Source: Desulfospira joergensenii DSM 10085 (GTDB lineage Bacteria; Desulfobacterota; Desulfobacteria; Desulfobacterales; Desulfobacteraceae). From it: a DNA stretch of 64,000 bases. The stretch is taken from positions 186,001 through 250,000 of the forward strand of contig NZ_ATUG01000001.1 of NCBI RefSeq assembly GCF_000420085.1, given 5' to 3'. The notes beneath the pieces are model-generated. The model was given only the letters and a program-made list of their open reading frames with translations. It did no database searches and was not told the DNA's origin. Shown one piece after another: positions 26,510 to 34,589 of the stretch (position 1 is the stretch's first letter; each line of letters opens with the position of its first letter). The translations under genes and the position numbers were made by a program.

Positions 26510-26803
26510 ATGAAAATGCTTGATCAAAAACTTATTCACAAACTCATGGAAAACGGAGTGGAAGCCTCATTGATTCCCGGGTTCATACGGAGTCTGGCCA
26601 ATGCATTTCTGATCAATCCCGATATGTCCCATACCCAGGCAAACAAAAGGTTGCAATACCTGGGGTGGCCCGATATTGAGATCGATTACCACACCTTTCA
26701 GCTTGCCGTAACTTCCTTTGAAACCAAGGGACTTAACCAGTTGATGTACAAATCCGCCCCCTGGTATCTCAGCAGTTTCAGGGCACATATCCCCATTCAA
26801 TAG
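26510..26803 (+). CDS. Small hypothetical protein
   Basis: A 97-residue protein of unknown function. Codon use and composition resemble the neighbours, and KLMENGVEASLIPGFIRSLANAFLINPDMS and ANKRLQYLGWPDIEIDYHTFQLAV look like a compact helical domain. The ribosome site before the ATG at 26510 is poor; a second ATG two codons later is equally possible. A strong terminator follows 29 bases after the stop. Confidence 0.6.
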   Translation: MKMLDQKLIHKLMENGVEASLIPGFIRSLANAFLINPDMSHTQANKRLQYLGWPDIEIDYHTFQLAVTSFETKGLNQLMYKSAPWYLSSFRAHIPIQ

Positions 26804-26831
26804 TCCTGGCAAAGGCAAACCCATCCAAAAA

Positions 26832-26859
26832 CAAAGCCCGGTGAATTCACCGGGCTTTG
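26832..26859. terminator. Bidirectional terminator
   Basis: A perfect 28-base palindrome (14-base arms, CAAAGCCCGGTGAA and its complement) between a plus-strand gene and the convergent ald gene. The A/T-containing outer arms serve both directions. Confidence 0.8.
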
Positions 26860-26940
26860 CTGATTTGGCCCGGGGCCGGCAATCAGTGCCAGGTCCCCAA
26901 AATCTATTTATTTGCCCCAGACCATCTGGAGAATCCCCTT

Positions 26941-28050
26941 CTAAAACAGGCTGTCCAGCCGGGTGTATTCCATACCGAAGGCGTCTGCCACGGGTTTGCA
27001 CACCAGCTTCTCCCCGACAAAATTAACTCCCCTGGCAAATCCCGGATCATCCTGGACCGTTTTCCAGCCGTTATCGGCGATCTTCAACGCATAGGGAAGG
27101 GTTGCATTGGTCAGGGCAATGGTGGATGTCAGGGGCACGGCTCCCGGCATGTTGGCAACGCAATAATGAATGACCCCGTCAACCTCATAGATGGGGTCAC
27201 CATGGGTGGTGGGCTTTGAAGTTTCAAAGCATCCTCCCTGATCAATGGCCACATCCACGATAACGGAACCTTTTTTCATGGTCGTCAGCATCTCTTTTGT
27301 GATCAGCTTGGGAGTTTTGGCTCCGGCCACCAAAACGGCACCAACTACCATGTCGGCCGTTTGAACTAGCTCCCTTACCAATGCAGGGGATGACATGAGC
27401 GGGGTGCAGTTGGCCGGCATGATTTCAGACAGATACCGGAGTCGTTCGATATCCATGTCCAGCATGGTCACATTGGCCCCCATTCCGCAGGCAACCTGGG
27501 CCGCATGGATTCCCACGACACCTCCGCCGATGATCAGGACATTGGCATTGGGCGTGCCCGTAACCCCGCCCAGAAGAAGCCCCCTGCCCCCAAAGGTTCT
27601 TTCAAGGTATTTTGCCCCCTGCTGGGTGGCCAGCCGGCCGGCCACCTCGCTCATGGGCGCCAGAAGGGGAAGCCCCCCGTTTCCGTCCTCTATGGTTTCA
27701 TAGGCGATACCAATGGAACCGGTCTTGAGCAGAGCATCGGTCAGGTCCCTGTCTGCAGCCAGGTGGAGATAGGTAAAAACAATCTGACCCTTTCTGATCA
27801 GACCGTACTCGGAGGGCTGGGGCTCTTTGACATGCATCACCATTTCAGAGTTGTCATAGACCTCCTTGGGGGTGTCCAGAATGACGGCCCCGGCCTGGAC
27901 ATACATCTCGTCGCTGAATCCGGATCCTTGGCCTGCGTTCTTTTCAACGTAGATGGTATGGCCCTTGGATTTCATCAGGTCCACGCCGGAAGGGGTCATG
28001 CACACACGATTTTCCTGGGGTTTGATTTCCTTGAGTATTCCTACAATCAT
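26941..28050 (-). CDS. ald: Alanine dehydrogenase
   Basis: A 369-residue Ald. MIVGILKEIKPQENRVCMTPSGV at the start, KEPQPSEYGLIRKGQIVFTYLHLAADR with the catalytic His, GRGLLLGGVTGTPNANVLIIGGGVVGIHAAQVACGMGANVTMLD as the NAD site and SVIVDVAIDQGGCFETS all match the family. GGAGGAAAGC (about 28054-28063) selects the ATG at 28050. It interconverts alanine and pyruvate plus ammonium with NAD; in sulfate reducers it may serve nitrogen assimilation or fermentation balance. Confidence 0.95.
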   Translation of the reverse strand: MIVGILKEIKPQENRVCMTPSGVDLMKSKGHTIYVEKNAGQGSGFSDEMYVQAGAVILDTPKEVYDNSEMVMHVKEPQPSEYGLIRKGQIVFTYLHLAADRDLTDALLKTGSIGIAYETIEDGNGGLPLLAPMSEVAGRLATQQGAKYLERTFGGRGLLLGGVTGTPNANVLIIGGGVVGIHAAQVACGMGANVTMLDMDIERLRYLSEIMPANCTPLMSSPALVRELVQTADMVVGAVLVAGAKTPKLITKEMLTTMKKGSVIVDVAIDQGGCFETSKPTTHGDPIYEVDGVIHYCVANMPGAVPLTSTIALTNATLPYALKIADNGWKTVQDDPGFARGVNFVGEKLVCKPVADAFGMEYTRLDSLF

Positions 28051-28363
28051 TTTTGCTTTCCTCCATACTTGGGTTGATAACCATATTGATGATAACATCG
28101 GTTATAATTAGCAAATAGCTTGCCACTTTTTAAAAAAAATACAGAGTCTGCTATTTTTTATTAACCCATTGATATCAAAGATTTTTTTTAACACAAGATC
28201 CAGATATTTCCGATCAAAGGTGGACGCCTGCCCCAAAAGATGGAAACAAAACGAACCACACCAAGACCCTTTTGTGGGAGGAAGAGAAAAGAACGCAACC
28301 AGAGAAGCAGAAATGAAATTGGAAACTTTTCCAACACTGGTTCAAAAAGTTTCCATAACAGGA
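28051..28363. other. Intergenic region upstream of ald
   Basis: About 313 bases. ATAACC (28077-28082) and GGTTAT (28100-28105) form an inverted repeat 27 bases above the ald start and could be an operator. Otherwise nothing identifiable; the HD-GYP gene converges from the far side on the same strand. Confidence 0.35.
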
Positions 28364-29932
28364 TCATTCCGGAAATTTTTTATTGATTTTCATGAACTCA
28401 TCCACATTATCAATAAACAACCCGGCCAGGTCCGGATCAAAATGGCTGCCTGAGGAGTTCTGGATCAGATCCACAATCTTTTCAAGCGGCCAGGCCTCCT
28501 TATAACACCTTTTATGGCTCAGGGCGTCAAACACGTCTGCAATGGCAACGATCCGGCCGAATATATGGATATCCTCCCGGGCCAGTCCCCTGGGATACCC
28601 TTTTCCGTTCCATTGCTCATGGTGCTGGAGGGCGATGATTGAGGCGGCTTTCATGATGGGCCGGTCAGACTTGCACAAGATATCGTAGCCAGTCTGGGTG
28701 TGCTGCTTCATCACCTCAAACTCTTCTTGAGTCAGTTTGCCGGGCTTGTTCAATATGGCTTCCGGGACACCTATCTTTCCCACATCGTGCATGGGAGAGG
28801 CCAGTCTGAGCCGGTCTGCATCCTCCTTTCCCAACCCCGATCTCCTGGCCAGAAAATAACAGAATTCAGCCACCCGGGTGACATGATTGGCTGTTTCTTT
28901 GGACCGGGTTTCAACCACCTCTCCCAGGGTCAGGATCACCTCTTTCTGTGTTTTGATGATATCCTGGGCCAGACAGATATTGTCAAAACCAATGGCAATA
29001 TTGTTGACATAGATTCTTAAGAGGTATTTTTCCGTAAAGGAAAGGGGTCTTTCCGTATCGATATAAAGCAGGCAGGCAAACCCCTCCTTGGATGTAAACA
29101 CCCCGGCATAGGCGCCGGACAGAAAAAATTCGCCGCCGGACTCCAGCAGATCTTTGCATCGGGCCCAGATATCTTTGGGCAGGATCCTGCCCGGTTCTGC
29201 CCTCTCTTTGCCCGAGTATATCCCGGTTCCGGCCCTGAGAAGAAGATTTTCCCCCCTCATGCCGGTAAAACAGGCGCTGTCAATTTTTTGGTCCCGGTTC
29301 AGTTTAAGGATATCGAGAAGCCGGCCAAGGGCCTGGCGGCCGAAACTGGCCACGGATTGATGTTGAAAAATCCCGGATGAGGAGTTGATGATGGATTCGA
29401 GTCCCTCCCTGTTCCTCTGGATGCTTTTCAGGCTCTTGTACGCCCGGAGGCAGGCCGTCACCGACGTAAACAGCTTCTGGGCCGTAAATTCCGGTTTGGT
29501 CCGGTATTCATTGATGTCATACTCAAAGATCACCCTTTGTTCCGGGGCCTTGCCCGGCTGTCCGGTTCTGAGCACGATGCGGACAATGGAGTTGTCCATT
29601 TCCTTGCGGACATAGTCCACCAGCTTCAGCCCCGTATCATCCTCTTCCATGACCACATCCATGAAAATCAGGGCAATGTCTTGTTCCCGGTTTAAAATGT
29701 CTCTGGCCTCTTCGCCGGAATAGGCACTCAGGATCTGAATCTTTTTATCCTCGAACCGGTAGTCCTTCAGGAGAATCCTTGTGATGCGATGGACTTCATC
29801 TTCGTCGTCCACCACAAGGATCTTCCACTGGTATTCCAAGGGCGCGCCCCTGTCTTTTACGGGAAGCCGGGAATCGGTTTCACCGGCGAAAACGATCTGT
29901 TCATCGAATGTATTTGTTTTAATATGGGCCAT
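28364..29932 (-). CDS. Response regulator with DUF3369 and HD-GYP output (c-di-GMP phosphodiesterase)
   Basis: A 522-residue protein. The receiver domain (about 37-160) has ILVVDDEDEV and the phospho-acceptor Asp in LIFMDVVMEEDDTG near residue 91; YRTKPEFTAQKLF is its lysine region. A DUF3369-type central domain (about 165-335) precedes the HD-GYP domain, with MHDVGKIGVPEAILNKPGKL, QHHEQWNGKGYPRG and ADVFDALSHKRCYK. All catalytic HD and GYP residues are present, so it should degrade c-di-GMP when phosphorylated. No histidine kinase is adjacent. It starts 12 bases after purB on the same strand. Confidence 0.92.
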   Translation of the reverse strand: MAHIKTNTFDEQIVFAGETDSRLPVKDRGAPLEYQWKILVVDDEDEVHRITRILLKDYRFEDKKIQILSAYSGEEARDILNREQDIALIFMDVVMEEDDTGLKLVDYVRKEMDNSIVRIVLRTGQPGKAPEQRVIFEYDINEYRTKPEFTAQKLFTSVTACLRAYKSLKSIQRNREGLESIINSSSGIFQHQSVASFGRQALGRLLDILKLNRDQKIDSACFTGMRGENLLLRAGTGIYSGKERAEPGRILPKDIWARCKDLLESGGEFFLSGAYAGVFTSKEGFACLLYIDTERPLSFTEKYLLRIYVNNIAIGFDNICLAQDIIKTQKEVILTLGEVVETRSKETANHVTRVAEFCYFLARRSGLGKEDADRLRLASPMHDVGKIGVPEAILNKPGKLTQEEFEVMKQHTQTGYDILCKSDRPIMKAASIIALQHHEQWNGKGYPRGLAREDIHIFGRIVAIADVFDALSHKRCYKEAWPLEKIVDLIQNSSGSHFDPDLAGLFIDNVDEFMKINKKFPE

Positions 29933-29944
29933 ACCCTCACCTGG

Positions 29945-31312
29945 TTAATTTCGCCGGGCAAAATATAGATCCACCAGTTTTTCCGAAAGGCCGACATAGG
30001 TATCCGGGGTCAGCCTTTCCATTCTGGTTTTAAAATCCTGGGGGACTTTTTCAAGGCCATTCACAAATGTCTGGAGTTCCTTTTTACCCACTTTCTGCCC
30101 CCGGGTCAACTCCTTGAGCCGTTCATAGGGGTTTTCTTCCCCAAAGACCCTCATGGCCGTCTGAAAGGGTTCTGCCAGAAGCTCGGGATTTACCTCAAGG
30201 TCCCTTGAGGTCGCAGCGGTGTCAAGATCGACTTTTCCCAGTCCCTTGAGGCAGTTTTTCACGCCAATGGAAAAATAGGCAAAGGCCGAACCCAGACTTC
30301 TGAGTACCGTGGAATCGCTCAGATCTCTCTGGAACCTTGATTTCTGAAGTTTTACCGCCAGATGTTCCATCATGGAAATGGCGATGCCCATGTTCCCTTC
30401 GCTGTTTTCAAAATCTATGGGATTGACCTTGTGGGGCATGGTGGAAGATCCGGTCTCTCCTTTTTGCACCCTCTGTCTGAAGTAGCCCAGGCTGATATAT
30501 CCCCACATGTCCCGGTTAAAATCGATGATGACGGCCGCGGAACGGATCAGACAATGGAGGATATGGGAAAGGGAGGGATTGGGATTGATCTGGGTGGTGA
30601 ACAGGATGGGTTCAAGACCCAGGGAATGGGTAATGAACTTTTCCGATGCCGCGATCCAGTCAATTTCCGGAAATACAAAATGGTGGGCATTGTAATTCCC
30701 GGTTGCTCCGTTGATTTTGGCCTGGATGGCTTTTCCTTCCAATGTCCGGGTCTCCTCGAGAATCCGCCAGGCAAAGTTTACGAACTCCTTTCCCGTTGTG
30801 GTGGGCGTGGCCGGCTGTCCATGAGTCCTTGACATCATGGGCACGGATTTATGGGCCAGGGCCTTTTGTTCCAGCATTTCAACGAGTTCCCGCAAAAGGG
30901 AGGCCACCTCGTTCCTGCCCTTGTCCAGCATGAGGGCATAGGAGGTGTTGTTGATGTCTTCGGAGGTGCAGGCAAAATGAACCCACTCCCGGATCTCTGA
31001 AAGACCGGCATCATCAAGCTTCTCCTTGATAAAGTACTCAACCGCCTTTACATCGTGGTTGGTCTTTTTCTCTATATCCTTTACCTTTTGGGCATCCTCC
31101 AGGCTGAAATCCGTAACGATCCTGTCAATCCGGCTTATTTCAAGATTCTGACCCGGCGCAAGATTCAGATCTCCAAGAATAAACTTAAGCCATTGAATTT
31201 CAACCTCAACCCTGTGACGGATCAATCCGTACTCGCTGAAGATCTGTCCAAGTTCCCGGGTCAGACGGGCGTATCGCCCGTCCAAAGGACTTATTGCCTC
31301 TAAGTTTGTCAT
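29945..31312 (-). CDS. purB: Adenylosuccinate lyase
   Basis: A 455-residue PurB of the longer E. coli-like class (456). AISPLDGRYARLTRELGQIFSEYGLIRHRVEVE, HFACTSEDINNTSYALML, MSRTHGQPATPTTTGKE and the signature GSSTMPHKVNPIDFENSEGN are present. GGAG six bases before the ATG at 31312 favours it over a GTG two codons upstream. It acts twice in purine synthesis. The HD-GYP gene follows closely and may share its transcript. Confidence 0.96.
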   Translation of the reverse strand: MTNLEAISPLDGRYARLTRELGQIFSEYGLIRHRVEVEIQWLKFILGDLNLAPGQNLEISRIDRIVTDFSLEDAQKVKDIEKKTNHDVKAVEYFIKEKLDDAGLSEIREWVHFACTSEDINNTSYALMLDKGRNEVASLLRELVEMLEQKALAHKSVPMMSRTHGQPATPTTTGKEFVNFAWRILEETRTLEGKAIQAKINGATGNYNAHHFVFPEIDWIAASEKFITHSLGLEPILFTTQINPNPSLSHILHCLIRSAAVIIDFNRDMWGYISLGYFRQRVQKGETGSSTMPHKVNPIDFENSEGNMGIAISMMEHLAVKLQKSRFQRDLSDSTVLRSLGSAFAYFSIGVKNCLKGLGKVDLDTAATSRDLEVNPELLAEPFQTAMRVFGEENPYERLKELTRGQKVGKKELQTFVNGLEKVPQDFKTRMERLTPDTYVGLSEKLVDLYFARRN

Positions 31313-31649
31313 AACCACTCCGTATTAAAACTTTAAGATATTAAAATCATTTGACTTTTAATAATATATTCCTTAGAATCCATCCATATAAAATTCAGAA
31401 CACAAAATAGCAAACCATAGGCAAATAAACAATCCCAAAGCGAATCCGCATCGGATTTGAATCTATTATTACAGGCAATAATAGAATGTTCCAGAGGGGC
31501 TGTTTTCTTTTAAAGAAGTTTTTATTTGAATTTTAACCCTTACCGGCACGGTCTTACTTGACAAGCCCATGGTTTTTAAAGTATTTTAGCTCTCAATTTT
31601 GTTTTGACCAGACTGGTAAATGACTGATTAGATTGCAGGAGTAAAATTT
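31313..31649. other. Intergenic region between purB and the IHF/HU gene
   Basis: About 337 AT-rich bases between divergent genes. It holds a probable promoter for the IHF-like gene (31558-31587). GGCAATAATAG-type A/T runs elsewhere do not form a clear element. Confidence 0.4.
31558..31587 (+). promoter_or_regulatory. Putative promoter of the IHF/HU gene
   Basis: TTGACA at 31558-31563 and TATTTT at 31582-31587 with an 18-base spacer, about 60 bases before the start codon. Confidence 0.45.
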
Positions 31650-31931
31650 ATGGCTGTAACAAAAACCTTAATTGCAGAAAAAATCCAGGATGAACTGGAT
31701 CTGTCCAGAACCACCACCTATGAAATCATGGAAGAGTTTCTTGAAATTATCAAGGAAACCATTGAAAGTGGTGAAGACATCATGATCAGCGGTTTTGGAA
31801 AGTTTTGCGTGAATGAGAAACAAGCCAGAAAAGGCAGGAACCCTGCAACCGATGAAGAAATGACTTTGCCGGCCAGACGAGTCGTTACCTTCAAATGCTC
31901 CGGAAAACTGAGAGAACTCATCAACTCTTAA
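31650..31931 (+). CDS. ihfA: Integration host factor alpha-like / HU-family DNA-binding protein
   Basis: A 93-residue protein. TKTLIAEKIQDELDLSRTTTYEIMEEFLEIIKETIESGEDIMISGFGKFCVNEKQARKGRNPATDEEM is the full HU/IHF fold, with the RKGRNPAT arm tip whose proline intercalates DNA. GGAG precedes the ATG. The SRTTTYEIM and GEDIMISGFGKF pattern is closer to IHF-alpha than to HU, but no pheT/ihfA arrangement is present. It bends DNA and organises the nucleoid. Confidence 0.85.
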   Translation: MAVTKTLIAEKIQDELDLSRTTTYEIMEEFLEIIKETIESGEDIMISGFGKFCVNEKQARKGRNPATDEEMTLPARRVVTFKCSGKLRELINS

Positions 31932-31950
31932 CACCGTTCCCATTTTAAAC

Positions 31951-33198
31951 ATGTTTTTTTCTGAAAACCTGATCACGGCAATCATATTGATTGCCCTGAC
32001 AGGTGGTTATCTGCTCCATGCCGTTGCCGATCTTCTCAATCTTGTAAACCTGGGCCGTAAAATGCCGGAAGAATTTTCCGGCATCTATGATCCGGCCAAG
32101 TATGAAGAGTCCCAGGAATACCTGAAAACCAACACCTGGTTCGGACTTGTGACCGCCACCGTTGACCTATCCCTTATTCTCATCTTCTGGTTCTGCGGGG
32201 GATTCAGGATCCTGGACGCTTTTGCCCGAAATCTGGGACAGGGTTCAATTATCACGGGGTTGGTGTTCACGGGTGTTCTTCTCCTTTTAAAATTTCTGGT
32301 TTCCCTCCCCTTCAGCCTTTATTCCACCTTTGTAATTGAAGAAAAATTCGGATTCAATCAAACCACCCTGAAGCTGTTTATCCTTGACCTTATCCGGTCC
32401 ATGGCCTTGACTGCCATTCTCGGAGGCCCCCTCCTGGCCCTGATCATCTGGTTTTTCGAGTCCTGGGGTCCCCTGGCCTGGATTTACTGCTGGATGGCAA
32501 GCGGATTGTTCATCCTTATGGTCCAGTATATTGTTCCCACATGGATCATGCCCCTGTTCAATAAGTTCACCCCGCTGGAACAGGGATCCCTGAAAGAAGC
32601 CATTTTCAAATATGCCGATTCCATTTCCTTCTCCCTTTCCAATGTTTTTGTCATGGACGGTTCCAAAAGAAGCACCAAATCCAATGCCTTTTTCACGGGA
32701 TTCGGGAAAAACAAGAGGATCGTACTCTTTGACACCCTGATCAGCCGCCACACAGACCCGGAACTGGTGTCCATCCTGGCCCATGAAATGGGCCATTTCA
32801 AAAAAAAGCACATCCTCAAAAGACTGATCCTGGGCATCTGCCAGATGGGAGCCATCTTTTTCCTTATATCCATATTCATCTCCCACCCGGGCCTGTTCAG
32901 GGCATTTTTCGTTGAACAACCTTCGGTCTATGCCGGACTGGTCTTTTTTACCATGCTCTTTACCCCCATTGATATGGTGATATCCCTTATTCTGCAGATC
33001 TCTTCCAGAAAGGATGAGTACGAGGCAGACCGGTTTGCCGCCCAGACCCTGGACAGCGGTGCTCCCCTGATTGAGGCCCTGAAAAAGCTGTCTGTCCATA
33101 ATCTTTCCAATCTAACCCCCCACCCTTTTTACGTTTTTTTGAACTATTCCCATCCACCGGTTCTGGAACGGATCAAGGCCTTGAGAAAGATCGGATGA
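31951..33198 (+). CDS. Ste24-type M48 zinc metalloprotease (CAAX prenyl protease family)
   Basis: A 415-residue multi-pass membrane protease. It has about six membrane segments, an N-terminal peptidase_M48_N region (EEFSGIYDPAKYEESQEYLKTNT) and the zinc motif HEMGHFKKKH at residues 278-287, with the third ligand in DEYEADRFAAQTL near 357. NVFVMDGSKRSTKSNAFFTGFGKNKRIVLFDTLI is a hallmark of Ste24. Bacteria lack CAAX processing, so it is likely a membrane protein quality-control protease. Its last codons overlap the next gene by 4 bases. Confidence 0.92.
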   Translation: MFFSENLITAIILIALTGGYLLHAVADLLNLVNLGRKMPEEFSGIYDPAKYEESQEYLKTNTWFGLVTATVDLSLILIFWFCGGFRILDAFARNLGQGSIITGLVFTGVLLLLKFLVSLPFSLYSTFVIEEKFGFNQTTLKLFILDLIRSMALTAILGGPLLALIIWFFESWGPLAWIYCWMASGLFILMVQYIVPTWIMPLFNKFTPLEQGSLKEAIFKYADSISFSLSNVFVMDGSKRSTKSNAFFTGFGKNKRIVLFDTLISRHTDPELVSILAHEMGHFKKKHILKRLILGICQMGAIFFLISIFISHPGLFRAFFVEQPSVYAGLVFFTMLFTPIDMVISLILQISSRKDEYEADRFAAQTLDSGAPLIEALKKLSVHNLSNLTPHPFYVFLNYSHPPVLERIKALRKIG

Positions 33199-33710
33199 AC
33201 AGACTCTTTATCACTGCAGACGTCCATGGCAACTTTTCCACCTGGCTGACCGTCCGGGCTCTTCTTGAACCGGGGGACGGCCTGGTCATTGCCGGGGACC
33301 TTTTTGACACGCGCTACGGCAGCTTTTCCCACCCCGATTTCAGGCCGGACTCCATCAGGCAGGATATTCTCTCCATGGAATCCCCTTTTTATTATGTCTA
33401 CGGGAATTGTGATGTCCCGGCATTTTTACCGGGGTATGATCATTGCCTTGAACTCAACCGCCTTGGTAAAAAAATTTTCCTCCACCACGGCCACGCCCGC
33501 CCTGCCCTTCCCCGGGACAGTGAAATCGTTATCCAGGGGCATACCCACTTTCCCCATCTGGAAAAAAAGAACAAGAAGATCTTCGTGAACCCCGGCTCCA
33601 TCACAAGCCCCAGGAACCAGACAGCCACCTACGGGATCATGGACCGGGAAGAAATCCGGATTCTAGAACTGAAAACGGGAAAGGTGCTTTTTTCCCTCAA
33701 TTTTGAATAG
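33195..33710 (+). CDS. YfcE/MJ0936-family phosphodiesterase
   Basis: A 171-residue calcineurin-like metallophosphoesterase. Metal-binding motifs are DVHGN near residue 9, GDLFD near 36, GNCD near 73, HGHARP, and GHTHFPHLEKK with NPGSITSPR at the end. It should hydrolyse a phosphodiester in the cytoplasm; the natural substrate is unknown. The ATG overlaps the protease stop (ATGA), so the two are coupled. Confidence 0.9.
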   Translation: MNRLFITADVHGNFSTWLTVRALLEPGDGLVIAGDLFDTRYGSFSHPDFRPDSIRQDILSMESPFYYVYGNCDVPAFLPGYDHCLELNRLGKKIFLHHGHARPALPRDSEIVIQGHTHFPHLEKKNKKIFVNPGSITSPRNQTATYGIMDREEIRILELKTGKVLFSLNFE

Positions 33711-33747
33711 CCGACCCTAAAGAGCCACACCCTTTTTCCATGTTTTT

Positions 33748-34449
33748 TCAGCCCCTGCGGGTAACCTGCGGGACTCCCTTGACCGGCTGAATCTTTTCCA
33801 CGCTCCCGGGATCCCCTGTATCATAGGTCCGGGTTCTTGACTCAACACAATTCTTCAGAGCCATATGCTTCATGAAATTGGCATAGGCAGGGTTGGACAG
33901 CCCCGGGTCCGGCGGGCCGGCCCCCCGGGGAGAAAACCTTTTTTTACCCAGGGTCTTCAATCTCCTCCCTGCCCTGGGTCCGGAGAGGCTCTGTCTTTCA
34001 TGCCGGGAACCTCTACAAGCCCGGCTGAAGACCTGATCAAACTCAGGTCCGGGCATTCCAGGTCCTTTGTTTATGCCGGAACCCCTCTTCCTGTTCCAGG
34101 TCCGGATCTGGGTCTGCTGTTTTTTTCCCCTATTTCTCAGAAACCCTTTTTCAAAGGTCTTGAAGACAGCGGAAAAAAACGAGGCCCTGCAAGGATCGGC
34201 TGGCCTTGCTTCCGGCTCATCCTTATCCTTGCTGGGCAAACTCTTTTCAGATAAAAGCCTGGGCAGTAAAAAATGAAAGGCCAGGTTGATCTGCTTCATC
34301 AAGGCTTCTTCCTGGTCCGCCCGGCTAGGGTTTCCTGCAAAATTATCCGGATGATGAATCTTGGCCAGGCGCCGAAAAGCCTTTTTTGCCTCTTCCGGGG
34401 TGGCGTTTTCACCCAGCCCCAGTATTTGGAATGCCCGTTTTTTATCCAT
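33748..34449 (-). CDS. N-terminal J-domain protein
   Basis: A 233-residue protein. Residues 5-65 form a J domain (AFQILGLGENATPEEAKKAFRRLAKIHHPDNFAG) with the HPD motif that stimulates DnaK. The remaining 165 residues are basic, proline- and glycine-rich, and look disordered (KRGSGINKGPGMPGPEF, GPRAGRRLKTLGKKRF); there is no zinc region. It is a DnaK co-chaperone of unknown client. The C-terminal region is low in secondary structure, so the exact end function is open. Confidence 0.8.
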   Translation of the reverse strand: MDKKRAFQILGLGENATPEEAKKAFRRLAKIHHPDNFAGNPSRADQEEALMKQINLAFHFLLPRLLSEKSLPSKDKDEPEARPADPCRASFFSAVFKTFEKGFLRNRGKKQQTQIRTWNRKRGSGINKGPGMPGPEFDQVFSRACRGSRHERQSLSGPRAGRRLKTLGKKRFSPRGAGPPDPGLSNPAYANFMKHMALKNCVESRTRTYDTGDPGSVEKIQPVKGVPQVTRRG

Positions 34450-34589
34450 ATTCCTTTATTAGGCCAAACCCCATGGATAGTCAACTCTCCCGATTCAGAA
34501 CCGATCTCCGACTTTGATTGAAAAACCATATTTAAAATGGTAGATTTCCCGAAAATCAACCCGCAGTCCAATGAAAAGGGAAATCCATA

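Noticed and set aside
33865..34254. Plus-strand open frame antisense to the J-domain gene
   Set aside because: It mirrors the proline/glycine-rich tail of the J-domain protein, which gives long antisense frames by composition alone.
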